Of a stretch of 64,000 bases of DNA, positions 1 to 7,367 are shown in pieces. The notes under the pieces are model-generated. The model searched no databases. It was not told the origin of the DNA and worked only from the letters and a program-made list of their open reading frames with translations. The stretch is taken from contig NZ_JABCPZ010000007.1 in assembly GCF_013283785.1 (NCBI RefSeq), forward strand, positions 42,689-106,688, in the 5' to 3' direction. Source of the DNA: Nonomuraea antri (lineage in GTDB: Bacteria; Actinomycetota; Actinomycetes; Streptosporangiales; Streptosporangiaceae). The stretch's first letter is position 1. The number at the start of each line of letters is the position of its first letter. The translations under genes were made by a program, and so were the position numbers.

Positions 1-175
1 CGACATCACCGGGGTCGAGGAGCTCAACAAGGGCGGCATCCCGCAGACCGTGCACGTGAAGGCCGGCGACGTGGAGTTCGACGCGGTGGTCCGCATCGAC
101 ACCCCCGGCGAGGCCGACTACTACCGTCACGGCGGCATCATGCAGTACGTCCTGCGCTCGCTGCTCGCCAAGTAG
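1..175 (+). CDS. acnA: Aconitate hydratase, C-terminal fragment
   Basis: Only the last 57 codons are in the window (reading from base 2 to a TAG at 173-175). The tail includes [20 protein letters not shown] and then [13 protein letters not shown], which is the conserved end of actinobacterial AcnA, the [4Fe-4S] TCA-cycle enzyme that isomerises citrate to isocitrate. The catalytic and cluster-binding regions lie upstream of the window, so they cannot be checked. Strong hairpins follow the stop, consistent with the gene ending a transcript. Family assignment is by recognised sequence, without a search. Confidence 0.9.
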   Translation, partial: DITGVEELNKGGIPQTVHVKAGDVEFDAVVRIDTPGEADYYRHGGIMQYVLRSLLAK

Positions 176-220
176 TCCCGCGTCCCCCGCCGCGGGGACC
201 CGCGAACCTCCGCGCCGCCG

Positions 221-279
221 CCCTGCCACGAGCCGGGCGGCGGCCGGGAGAACCGGCCACGCCCCGGCTCATGGCAGGG
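221..279. terminator. Large imperfect hairpin after acnA
   Basis: Bases 221-237 (CCCTGCCACGAGCCGGG) pair with 262-279 with one mismatch, around a loop that itself contains the small dyad CCGG...CCGG. With the 15-bp stem just downstream it probably ends acnA transcription; there is no T-tract, as is common in GC-rich actinobacteria. Confidence 0.45.
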
Positions 280-335
280 GCGGCCGGCCCGGCGCGACCT
301 CACGCGCCACACTCGGGGGATACCACCCGACTCAC

Positions 336-374
336 GAGAGCCGCCCGGCGACCAACCGCCGCCGGGCGGCTCTC
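336..374. terminator. Perfect 15-bp stem terminator between acnA and the zinc peptidase gene
   Basis: GAGAGCCGCCCGGCG (336-350) is followed by a 9-base loop and its exact reverse complement (360-374). It sits 7 bases past the stop of the minus-strand peptidase gene and downstream of acnA, so it can serve both converging genes. Confidence 0.7.
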
Positions 375-381
375 GCCGTTC

Positions 382-1266
382 TCAGGCGACCTTGGCCGCG
401 GGCGCCGACCAGGTGTCGCACGCCGCCGGGGACCTGCCCTGGTAACCCCGCTTCAGCCAGTGGACGCGGTTGGCGCCCTTGCCGTGGGAACGGTAGGCGG
501 CGTACTCGTCGCCGCTGTCCTTGGTCTCGTCCAGCAGGGTCGTCCAGTCCTGGCCGGTACGGCTCATCGACCCCCACGCGGCGCCCAGGAACACCCCGGC
601 CAGGCAGTCGGCCTGCAGTTCGTAGCGGCGGCCGAGCTCGCTCTGCAGCGCGCGGGACCGGGCGGCCCGCAGGCGGGACTCGAAGGCGCGCCTGATGCCG
701 GTCAGGCTCTGCAGGTGGTGGCCGTACTCGTGGGCGGCGACCTTGAGCGGGTACAGGTCGGTGCGGTTCTCCACCCAGTCGCCGGTGAGCGGGAAGACCA
801 GCGTGCGGCGGTCGGTGCAGTAGAAGGCCGCCGCCTGGGCCGGCCAGGGCAGGCCGCACACCTCGCGTACCGGCTCGTCGTAGAACTCCACGACCGGCGC
901 GCGGAACGTTCGGCCGGACTTGGCCAGGTGCCGCGACCAGGAGGTGTTCAGGCACTTCAGCATCGTGCGGAGGTAGGACTCGGTGCGCGGCACGCCGCCG
1001 GTGATCATCGGCGGTTCCGGGCAGGTGGCGGCGGCGAGCTTGCCCGTCCTGGCGAACGGGTCGGCCCGCACGGTCGCGTTCGCGGTCGTGTTCGCAGGCG
1101 CGTTCGCGTTCGTGTTCGCAGACGTGTTCGCCGCCGCGTGCGCGGGCGCGGCCGGCAGGGCCGTCGCGACGCAGACGGCGGCAGCGGCGGCGGCTGTGGC
1201 GGCGACGGCCGGCAGGGCGAAACGGGCGCGGGGCGGCGAGGCCGGGCGGAAGCGGAGGAGTGGCAC
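382..1266 (-). CDS. Secreted neutral zinc metallopeptidase-like protein (paralogue 1)
   Basis: Putative extracellular zinc endopeptidase of the YpfJ-like neutral zinc metallopeptidase family. Taking the GTG start at 1266 (294 residues) gives a basic start, an Ala/Val-rich hydrophobic segment and an AHA-type cleavage site. HEYGHH lies near residues 179-184 and a second helix reads YELQADC near 216-221, providing two His and an acidic third ligand (Asp here, Glu in the three paralogues). The C-terminus carries the family end motif ACDTWSAP. A longer ATG-start frame to 1323 exists but runs through tandem repeats and weakens the signal peptide. Between signal peptide and mature domain is a five-fold ANTX repeat. 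Substrate unknown. Three paralogues lie at 20.4-23.0 kb. Confidence 0.75.
   Translation of the reverse strand: MPLLRFRPASPPRARFALPAVAATAAAAAAVCVATALPAAPAHAAANTSANTNANAPANTTANATVRADPFARTGKLAAATCPEPPMITGGVPRTESYLRTMLKCLNTSWSRHLAKSGRTFRAPVVEFYDEPVREVCGLPWPAQAAAFYCTDRRTLVFPLTGDWVENRTDLYPLKVAAHEYGHHLQSLTGIRRAFESRLRAARSRALQSELGRRYELQADCLAGVFLGAAWGSMSRTGQDWTTLLDETKDSGDEYAAYRSHGKGANRVHWLKRGYQGRSPAACDTWSAPAAKVA
1078..1137. repeat. 12-bp tandem repeat x5 inside the zinc peptidase gene
   Basis: Five 12-base units each beginning GTTCGC (1078, 1090, 1102, 1114, 1126) encode, on the minus strand, the four-residue repeat Ala-Asn-(Thr/Ala)-X. It forms a low-complexity linker after the signal peptide, and in-frame 12-base units make it length-variable without frameshift. 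Confidence 0.85.
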
Positions 1267-1291
1267 GATCAGTGAGCCTAGCGGCAGCCGT

Positions 1292-1336
1292 CCCACCGGT
1301 CCCGCCGGTCTCGCCGGTCCCACTGGTCTCGCCGGT
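1292..1336. repeat. 9-bp tandem repeat x5 between divergent genes
   Basis: Five consecutive units of the form CYCRCYGGT (1292-1300, 1301-1309, 1310-1318, 1319-1327, 1328-1336) occupy most of the space upstream of the peptidase start. No function is evident; it may be slippage-prone spacer between two divergent promoters. Confidence 0.8.
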
Positions 1337-1389
1337 CACCGCGCCACCCGTGGCCGATCACGCGGCGTGCTGGTGGTTGACTCATCCGC

Positions 1390-2115
1390 ATGACGATTAC
1401 GGCATTAGTCATGATTTTTGGTGGTTTGGCGGTATTTGTCGGGGCGGTGGTTCAGGGGAGCGTCGGCTTCGGGGTCGGCCTGGTGGCGGTGCCGATGCTC
1501 ACCCTGCTCGACCCGGGTGTCATGCCGGGGGCGATCCAGGTGGTCAACCTGTCGCTGCCGGTGTTCACGCTGGTCACCGAGTGGCGCAAGGTGGACTGGC
1601 GCGGGCTCGGTTTCGCGTTGCTCGGCCGGTTGCCGGGCAGCGCGATCGGGGCGCTGATCGTCGTCCATGTGTCCATCCAGGCGATCGGCGTCTTCGTGGG
1701 CGTGATGGTGCTGATCGCGGTGATCATGACGGCTCGCGCGCCGAGCGTGACGCGCAACGGGCCGACGATCACCTCGGCCGGGTTCATGTCGGGCATCACC
1801 GGCACCGCCACCGGCATCGGCGGGCCGCCGCTCGCGCTGGTGTACCAGAACGCCAAGGGGCCGCAGATCCGGGCCACGCTGGCCACGTTCTTCTTCCTGA
1901 GCGCCGCGCAGTCGCTGGCCATCCTGGCCGCGGTCGACCGGCTGCCCGGGCAGGCGCTGCTCACCGGCGCGCTGCTGCTGGCGCCGATGCTGCTCGGGTT
2001 CCTGGTGTCGGGCCCGGTGCGCAGGTACGTGGACACGGGCAAGGTCAGGGTCGCCATCCTGGCCGTCGCGGGCGTGTCGGCCGCGGTGCTGATCGTGCAG
2101 AGCCTGCTGCGCTGA
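1390..2115 (+). CDS. TauE/SafE-family sulfite/sulfonate exporter-like membrane protein
   Basis: 241 residues, nearly all hydrophobic, with about eight predicted membrane segments in two halves. The N-terminal half has the glycine-rich signature GAVVQGSVGFGVGL (about 17-30) and the second half repeats it as SGITGTATGIGGPPLALV (about 133-150), the paired motif of the TauE/SafE (DUF81) family. Members export small organic or inorganic sulfur anions; the actual substrate here is unknown because no sulfur genes are adjacent. Starts at ATG 1390, divergent from the zinc peptidase gene and separated from it by 9-bp repeats. Confidence 0.85.
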   Translation: MTITALVMIFGGLAVFVGAVVQGSVGFGVGLVAVPMLTLLDPGVMPGAIQVVNLSLPVFTLVTEWRKVDWRGLGFALLGRLPGSAIGALIVVHVSIQAIGVFVGVMVLIAVIMTARAPSVTRNGPTITSAGFMSGITGTATGIGGPPLALVYQNAKGPQIRATLATFFFLSAAQSLAILAAVDRLPGQALLTGALLLAPMLLGFLVSGPVRRYVDTGKVRVAILAVAGVSAAVLIVQSLLR

Positions 2116-2191
2116 GCCCCGGGCGGAAAACCTGTCGACGGCGGCGGCCGCCGCTGCCAGCATGGGAGGCGATGTACCGAGCGTAGAACCA

Positions 2192-2280
2192 CCTCGATCA
2201 CGACAGGGCGGGCTCCCCGGGAGCCGGCGCCCTGGTTCGGCGCGTACCACTCACTTTCCCGAAACTTCCCGTGATCGAGG
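2192..2280. other. Structured intergenic segment: 11-bp inverted repeat enclosing a nested hairpin
   Basis: CCTCGATCACG (2192-2202) is repeated inverted at 2270-2280. Between them, CAGGGC (2204-2209) pairs with GCCCTG (2229-2234) around an inner GGCTCC/GGAGCC stem, a plausible terminator for the exporter gene. The outer repeat, ending about 40 bases before the amidase ATG, could be an operator or part of a folded leader; no known riboswitch is recognised. Confidence 0.45.
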
Positions 2281-2319
2281 CAGGGGCGTTCTTCGACGCC
2301 CGGAACAGGACTTCTTCCC

Positions 2320-3750
2320 ATGGATCTCCATGACTACGCCACGTACGACGCCGTCGGCCTGCGCGAGCTGATCAGCGCGGGCGACGTCACCGCCGCCGAG
2401 GTCGAGACCGCCGCCAGGCAGGCGCTGGCCGAGGTGAACCCCCGGCTCAACGCCCTGGCCCTGCCGGTGTTCGAGCCCGCGCTCGGCCACGCCGCCGACG
2501 GGCCGTTCACCGGCGTGCCGTTCCTCATCAAGGACCACGGCCCGGTGGCCGAGGGGGTGCCGTTCTTCCTCGGCAGCCGCAGCCTGCCGGCCGGGGTCGT
2601 CCCCGGGCACGACACCGACCTGATGGCCCGCTTCCGCGCGGCCGGGCTGGTCACGCTGGGCCTGACCACCGCGCCCGAGATGTCGCTGAGCTTCGCCACC
2701 GAGTCGGTCAGGTTCGGCGTCACCCGCAACCCGTGGCACCCGGAGCGGGGCGCGGGCGGTTCGAGCGGCGGCGCCGCGGCCCTGGTCGCCGCCGGGGCCG
2801 TGCCGGTGGCGCACGCCAGCGACGGCGCCGGCTCCATCCGGGTGCCCGCCTCCTGCTGCGGGCTGGTCGGGCTCAAGCCGAGCCGCGGCCGTCTCCCGTG
2901 CGGGCCCGACGTGGGCGAGCCGATGCTCGGCATGGCGAACGAGTTCGCGCTGACGCGTACCGTCCGCGACGCCGCCCACCTGCTCGACGCCGTCCACGGG
3001 CCGGGGATCGGCGACAAGTACACCGCGCCGCCGCCCGCCCGCCGCTACGCCGCCGAACTCGGCGCCGACCCCGGCCGGCTGCGCGTGGCGGTCACCACCG
3101 CGGCCTGGTCGGGCGCGAAGGTGGACGACGAGGTGGCCGCCGCCGCGATCGAGACCGGCCGGGTGCTGGAACGGCTCGGCCACCACGTCGACGCCGTAGG
3201 CCCCCGGGTCGACTGGCCGGACGTCGTGCGAAGCTGGGTCACGGAGGCCGTCGCGGTGGCCTCGATGGTGCTGCTCGCGCCAAGGCGGCCCGACCCGGCG
3301 CTGCTGGAGGCCGTCTCCAGGCGCTTCCTGGAGACGGCCGACGCGTTCAGCGCGCTCGACCTGCTGGCCGGGCTCAACGCCCAGAACCGGGTCACCAGGT
3401 CGGTGAGCGCCTTCTTCACCGAGCACGACCTGCTCGTCACGCCCACGCTGGCCCGGCCGCCCGCGCCGCACGGCACGCTGCGCTACGACGACCCGGCGCA
3501 CACGCTGCCGAGCTGGCTGGACGCGATGAGCGACTACGGGCCGTTCACGGTGTTGTTCAACATCACCGGGCACCCGGCGATCAGCCTGCCGCTCGGCCAC
3601 GACGCCGGCGGGCTGCCCGTCGGCGTGCAGCTCGTCGCCGCCCACGGCCGCGAGGACCTGCTGCTCCGCGTCGCGTCGTGCCTGGAACAGGCCATGCCGT
3701 GGCGCGAACGTGTCCCGCCGGTCTTCGCCGGGCGCGGGTCTCGGGGGTGA
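2320..3750 (+). CDS. Amidase (amidase-signature family)
   Basis: 476 residues, full length for the amidase-signature hydrolases that cleave carboxylic amides through a Ser-cisSer-Lys triad. All three catalytic positions are visible: Lys71 in FLIKDHG, the cis-serine Ser148 in GGSSGG (146-151), and the nucleophile Ser172 in DGAGSIRVPAS, with the usual 24-residue spacing between the two serines. No signal peptide, so cytoplasmic. An ACAGGA box lies 9 bases before ATG 2320. It stands alone, so the natural amide is unknown; the absence of gatB/gatC partners argues against GatA. Confidence 0.9.
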   Translation: MDLHDYATYDAVGLRELISAGDVTAAEVETAARQALAEVNPRLNALALPVFEPALGHAADGPFTGVPFLIKDHGPVAEGVPFFLGSRSLPAGVVPGHDTDLMARFRAAGLVTLGLTTAPEMSLSFATESVRFGVTRNPWHPERGAGGSSGGAAALVAAGAVPVAHASDGAGSIRVPASCCGLVGLKPSRGRLPCGPDVGEPMLGMANEFALTRTVRDAAHLLDAVHGPGIGDKYTAPPPARRYAAELGADPGRLRVAVTTAAWSGAKVDDEVAAAAIETGRVLERLGHHVDAVGPRVDWPDVVRSWVTEAVAVASMVLLAPRRPDPALLEAVSRRFLETADAFSALDLLAGLNAQNRVTRSVSAFFTEHDLLVTPTLARPPAPHGTLRYDDPAHTLPSWLDAMSDYGPFTVLFNITGHPAISLPLGHDAGGLPVGVQLVAAHGREDLLLRVASCLEQAMPWRERVPPVFAGRGSRG

Positions 3751-3783
3751 CGTGGCGCGGGTCCCGGTCGTGACGTGGCGCGG
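3747..3783. repeat. 14-bp direct repeat after the amidase gene
   Basis: GTGACGTGGCGCGG occurs at 3747-3760 and again at 3770-3783, beginning in the amidase stop codon. It fills the gap to the convergent GPP34 gene; probably a small local duplication. Confidence 0.7.
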
Positions 3784-3788
3784 CGGGG

Positions 3789-4439
3789 TCAGCCCGCCGC
3801 GCTCGCGGCGTCGGCCGCCTCGATGCTCTTGCGCAGCGCGGTCGTGATCGGCTCGACGGGCTCGGACAGCTGCTTGATCCGGTCCTGGCGCTGACGCATC
3901 TCCAGCCAGGACGGGATCACCGTCTTCAGCCCGGCCGCCGCGGCCAGCGCCGCCAGGACCCGGACGTCCTGCTCCAGGTGCCCGACCGGCCGGCCGTCGC
4001 GGTAGGCCCGGACGACGCGCTCGGCCAGCCGCCGTGACAGGTACGCCTTGCGTGGCGTGATCCGCTCGACCGGGAACAGCAGGATCCTGCGCCGTTCCAC
4101 GCGGACCAGCCGGGCGGCGGCCAGCTCGTCGCAGACGACGCGGACCGCCTTGCCGTGGTCTTTGCGCACCCACCGCTTCCACGAGTGGGGCGGTGAGTCC
4201 GAGATCTGCGCCCAGATCACGGCCGGCAGAGACCCCGGCGCGGCGGCCGGGGCGGTGCGGGCGCGCGCCTTGCCCGACTCGTCCGACAGGTTGCCCGCCA
4301 GCAGCAGCTCGGCCAGGGCCGCCGCGCGCAGCAGGTAGCCGAGCCGGCCGCGCTGGGTCAGCTTCTCCTTGCGCAGGTCGAAGGCCAGCAGGAAGGCCGA
4401 CCGGGTCAGTGACTCACCCTGCTTCACTCTCGTCTCCAT
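3789..4439 (-). CDS. GOLPH3/VPS74 (GPP34) family protein
   Basis: About 216 residues. The sequence has the GPP34 layout: N-terminal helix SAFLLAFD, then GRLGYLLRAAALAELLLAG, a variable loop, and a basic segment RRRILLFPVERITPR. Eukaryotic relatives bind PI4P at Golgi membranes; bacterial members are uncharacterised and widespread in actinobacteria. The start is set at ATG 4439 because AGGAG lies 7 bases upstream; an ATG at 4460 has no ribosome site. The start lies 26 bases inside the upstream ribbon-helix-helix gene, so the two are translationally coupled and form an operon with the SPFH gene. A peripheral membrane role fits the SPFH neighbour; that is inference. Confidence 0.8.
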   Translation of the reverse strand: METRVKQGESLTRSAFLLAFDLRKEKLTQRGRLGYLLRAAALAELLLAGNLSDESGKARARTAPAAAPGSLPAVIWAQISDSPPHSWKRWVRKDHGKAVRVVCDELAAARLVRVERRRILLFPVERITPRKAYLSRRLAERVVRAYRDGRPVGHLEQDVRVLAALAAAAGLKTVIPSWLEMRQRQDRIKQLSEPVEPITTALRKSIEAADAASAAG

Positions 4440-4671
4440 CCGCCTGCTCCTGTTCTGCATGATCGGGGTCGTCGTCCTCTGGGGCCTTCCGCGGCCGTCC
4501 GCGCGGGCGCATCCGCCCCACGCCCTCCGGCAGGCGTCCGGCGTCGGCGAGCGCTCTGCGCAGCAGGAACTCGATCTGGGAGTTCGTGCTGCGCAGCTCG
4601 TCGGACGCCCACCTGACCAGCGCGTCGTGAACCACCGGGTCGAGCCGCAGCAGGATCTTCTTCCGCTCCAC
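4414..4671 (-). CDS. Small ribbon-helix-helix (Arc-type) DNA-binding protein
   Basis: 85 residues from a GTG at 4671. The first 50 residues (KKILLRLDPVVHDALVRWAS, then ELRSTNSQIEFLLRRAL) follow the Arc/MetJ ribbon-helix-helix pattern: a short beta strand, a helix, then the S.N.QIE.LLR helix. The tail (about 50-85) is proline/arginine then very acidic and probably disordered; it includes GRPRK, an AT-hook-like patch. It begins 5 bases after the SPFH stop and overlaps the GPP34 gene. Because it is the only regulator in the operon, it is the natural candidate to bind the palindrome at 5664-5679 and repress its own transcription. Confidence 0.75.
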   Translation of the reverse strand: MERKKILLRLDPVVHDALVRWASDELRSTNSQIEFLLRRALADAGRLPEGVGRMRPRGRPRKAPEDDDPDHAEQEQADGDESEAG

Positions 4672-4676
4672 GGTGA

Positions 4677-5627
4677 TTACTGGTAGAGCGTGCCCGTGTT
4701 GACCACTGGCTGGGTGTCGCGGTCACCGACCAGCACCACGAGCAGGTTGCTCACCATGGCCGCCTTGCGCTCCTCGTCGAGCTCGACCACGTCGTGCTCG
4801 GCGAGCCTGTCGAGGGCCATCTCCACCATGCCGACCGCGCCCTCGACGATCCGCTGCCTGGCCGCCACCACCGCGCCCGCCTGCTGACGGCGCAGCATGG
4901 CGTGGGCGATCTCGGGCGCGTAGGCCAGGTGGATGATGCGCGACTCGATCACCTTCACCCCGGCCGACGCCACCCTGGCCGCGATCTCGGCCGACAGCCG
5001 CTCGTTGATCTCGTCGGCGTTGTCGCGCAGGGACAGCCTGGGCTCGCCGTGCGCGTCGTACGGGTAGCTGCCCGCGATGTGCCGCACCGCCGTCTCGGCC
5101 TGGATGGCCACGAACTCCACGAAGTCGTCCACCTCGAAGATCGCCTGCGCGGTGTCCTGCACCTGCCAGACCACCACGGTCGCGATCTGGATCGGGTTGC
5201 CGTCGGCGTCGTTGACCTTGGTCACGTCGGTCTCGTGGTTGCGGATCCTGGTGGAGACCCGGCGGCGCACGGTGACCGGGTTGACCCACTGGAAGCCGGG
5301 GGTGCGCAGGGTGCCGACGTAGCGGCCGAGCAGCTGCACCACCCTGGCCTCGCCCGGCGCGACCGCGGTGAGGCCGAAGAAGGTGAAGAACCCGAACGCG
5401 AACACCAGGATGCTCGCGATGACCACCCACATGCCGCCCTGCCCGGCCCCCGAGGCGAGCAGGCGGATTCCCACGACGAGCAGCGCGATCGCGGCCAGCT
5501 CCAGCGCCGTCGCCACCGCCAGCATCACGAACCCGTTGGCCGCACGCACCGGCTGCTCGTTCGTGCGCGGTGCGGGCATGTCGACGACGGCCGCCTCGAG
5601 GGTGGCTCCGCCCGGTGTGTTCGGCAT
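4677..5627 (-). CDS. SPFH/band-7 (slipin/prohibitin-like) membrane protein
   Basis: 316 residues from ATG 5627, chosen because GGAAGGA lies just upstream; an ATG at 5651 gives a longer but poorly initiated form. Two hydrophobic segments near the N-terminus form a membrane hairpin and are followed by the SPFH core: [29 protein letters not shown], the [12 protein letters not shown] strand region, and a C-terminal helix [22 protein letters not shown]. Family members oligomerise into membrane scaffolds in lipid microdomains. First gene of the operon with the RHH and GPP34 genes, behind a perfect palindrome. Its partner protease or client is not visible here. Confidence 0.88.
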   Translation of the reverse strand: MPNTPGGATLEAAVVDMPAPRTNEQPVRAANGFVMLAVATALELAAIALLVVGIRLLASGAGQGGMWVVIASILVFAFGFFTFFGLTAVAPGEARVVQLLGRYVGTLRTPGFQWVNPVTVRRRVSTRIRNHETDVTKVNDADGNPIQIATVVVWQVQDTAQAIFEVDDFVEFVAIQAETAVRHIAGSYPYDAHGEPRLSLRDNADEINERLSAEIAARVASAGVKVIESRIIHLAYAPEIAHAMLRRQQAGAVVAARQRIVEGAVGMVEMALDRLAEHDVVELDEERKAAMVSNLLVVLVGDRDTQPVVNTGTLYQ

Positions 5628-5663
5628 CGTCCCGTCCTTCCCATGTGTCATCGTCCCGATAGC

Positions 5664-5679
5664 AAAGTGATATCACTTT
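5664..5679. promoter_or_regulatory. Perfect 16-bp palindrome AAAGTGATATCACTTT (probable RHH operator)
   Basis: The dyad is exact and strikingly AT-rich against its surroundings, and lies 37 bases upstream of the chosen SPFH start. A ribbon-helix-helix protein is encoded in the same operon, and RHH dimers bind short palindromes of this type, so autoregulation is the simplest reading. Binding is inferred. Confidence 0.7.
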
Positions 5680-5700
5680 TCGGGTGCGCGGGGAAGGCCC

Positions 5701-5714
5701 GATCGCGCGCGATC
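5701..5714. repeat. 14-bp palindrome GATCGCGCGCGATC
   Basis: Exact self-complementary run between the SPFH promoter and the 3' end of the glycosidase gene, 18 bases past that gene's stop. May act as a short terminator stem for the minus-strand GH3 gene; it has almost no loop, so this is weak. Confidence 0.35.
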
Positions 5715-5732
5715 AGGCGGGCGGGGGAGGGG

Positions 5733-7241
5733 TCACGTCCTGAGCATGGCGGCCAGGGCCTGCGCGGCGACCTGGCAGCAGAGCGCGGTGCCGCCGAACG
5801 TGGCGACGTGCACCGCGCCGGGGCGTTCGCCGCCGGGCACGCCGAGCTCGACCACGATCGCGTCGGGACGGCCGGCCAGCACCCGGTCCACGGCCGCGGT
5901 GAGGCGGGCGTCCCGGTAGGCGGTGCGCAGCACCAGGACGAGCGGACGCCCGGCGCCCGCGTCGACCGCCTGGCGCAGTTCGGCGTCGCCGGGCGCGTCG
6001 AGTCTGACCGCGGTCGTGCCGGGGACGAGCGCGGACAGCGGCGCGCCCAGGCCCCACGGGGTGGCCGGGTCGATCGCCAGGTTGGTGGGGGCGTCCAGTT
6101 CGATGACGTGCGGCACGCCCGGCGCGGTGAGCGCGGTGTTGATCGTGATGCTGAGCGCGCTGCGTGCGGCCGTGACGGCGGCATGAGCGTCGCCTTCCCC
6201 GGCGGGGGCGCCCGGGTGCCCGGCGGACCAGGCCGACAGGGCGCGGACGCGTCCCGCTGCCTCGGCCAGGCGCTCCTCGGGCAGCACGCCGTCGGCGACG
6301 GCGGCCATGATGCTGTTGCGCAGCAGCCCGACCACGCCCGGCGTGGCGTTCTCCCCGCCCACGCAGATGGCGTCGGCCCCGGCCGCCAGGGCGCGCACGG
6401 CGGTGCCGCCGAGCCCGTAGGTCGCCGACACGGCGGGCATCTCGATGCCGTCGGTCACGATCAGCCCGTCGAAGCCGAGTTCCTCGCGCAGCAGCCCGGT
6501 CATGAGACGGGCGCTGATCGTGGCGGGGGAGCCGGCGTCGTAGGCGGGCACGAGGAGGTGGCCGGTCATGATCGCGCGCACGCCCGCGGCGATGGCCGCG
6601 CGGTAGGGGAGCAGCGCGGTCGCGGCCAGCTCTGCCGCGGACAGCTCGACGGTCGGCAGCGCGTCGTGCGAGTCGACGGCGGTGGCGCCGTGGCCGGGGA
6701 AGTGCTTGGCGCAGCCGGCGACGCCGGCCGACTGCAGGCCGCTCACCCAGGCGGCGGTGTGGCGGGCGACCAGCTCGGGGTCCGAGCCGAACGCCCGGGT
6801 GCCGACGACCGGATTGTGCAGCGCGGAGTCGATGTCGACCACGGGCGCGTAGTTGAGGTTGAGTCCCACTTCGGCCAGGTCGCGGCCGATGCCCCGGGCG
6901 ACGGCCTCGGTCAGCGCGGGCTCGTCGGCCGCGCCGAGCGCCAGGTTGCCGGGGCGCGAGCTGCCGCTGAAGGCCTCCAGACGTGTGACGTCGCCGCCCT
7001 CCTCGTCGAGGGCGATGATGACGTCCGGGTTTTCTGCCCGAATTGCGGCCGTAAGTAGCTGTATCTGTCCCTTTTCCGCCAAATTTCGCGAATAGAGGGC
7101 TATGCCGCCGAGGCCGGTCGCGAGGCGCTTTCTGACCCAATCAGGCAGGGTCGTGCCCTTGAATCCGGGTTGGAGCACGGTGTCGGCAAGCTCGGCCAGG
7201 ACGGGGCTCCCGAGGTTCCGGGCGCTTACCGACGACGTCAT
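5733..7241 (-). CDS. Glycoside hydrolase family 3, NagZ-like beta-N-acetylhexosaminidase
   Basis: 502 residues from ATG 7241 (AAGGAC upstream); the open frame runs much further upstream but only as antisense to the NRPS gene. Key features are ALDEEGGDVTRL (78-89), the NagZ His/Asp dyad in KHFPGHGATAVDSHDALP (179-196, D190 and H192), and the nucleophile Asp264 in LIVTDGIEMPAV. This matches GH3 enzymes that release N-acetylglucosamine from chitin or peptidoglycan fragments. No signal peptide, so intracellular recycling is likely. A C-terminal domain of about 130 residues follows the barrel. It is divergent from the NRPS operon and shares a 126-bp promoter region with a GGAAAnTTTCC dyad. Confidence 0.87.
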   Translation of the reverse strand: MTSSVSARNLGSPVLAELADTVLQPGFKGTTLPDWVRKRLATGLGGIALYSRNLAEKGQIQLLTAAIRAENPDVIIALDEEGGDVTRLEAFSGSSRPGNLALGAADEPALTEAVARGIGRDLAEVGLNLNYAPVVDIDSALHNPVVGTRAFGSDPELVARHTAAWVSGLQSAGVAGCAKHFPGHGATAVDSHDALPTVELSAAELAATALLPYRAAIAAGVRAIMTGHLLVPAYDAGSPATISARLMTGLLREELGFDGLIVTDGIEMPAVSATYGLGGTAVRALAAGADAICVGGENATPGVVGLLRNSIMAAVADGVLPEERLAEAAGRVRALSAWSAGHPGAPAGEGDAHAAVTAARSALSITINTALTAPGVPHVIELDAPTNLAIDPATPWGLGAPLSALVPGTTAVRLDAPGDAELRQAVDAGAGRPLVLVLRTAYRDARLTAAVDRVLAGRPDAIVVELGVPGGERPGAVHVATFGGTALCCQVAAQALAAMLRT

Positions 7242-7297
7242 GCGAAGTCCTTGTCTGTGGTCATCACCTGTGTATAGCATCAAACCCTGCAAATAAA

Positions 7298-7312
7298 TAG
7301 GAAACTTTCCTA
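7298..7312. promoter_or_regulatory. 15-bp dyad TAGGAAACTTTCCTA in the GH3/NRPS divergent promoter
   Basis: Seven-base arms (TAGGAAA/TTTCCTA) flank one central base. It lies about 56 bases from each divergent start (7241 and 7368) in the only AT-rich stretch here. I judge it a repressor operator, most likely controlling the glycosidase, as sugar-responsive ROK or LacI regulators use dyads of this kind. Whether it also controls the NRPS operon cannot be told from sequence. Confidence 0.55.
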
Positions 7313-7367
7313 AGAGTTTTGTGGTGCAACGCCGCGCGCTGATCCGCGGCCCAGGGGGACGGTAAGA

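Noticed and set aside
2320..3750. The amidase as GatA of the tRNA amidotransferase
   Set aside because: No gatB or gatC next to it and only general amidase motifs.
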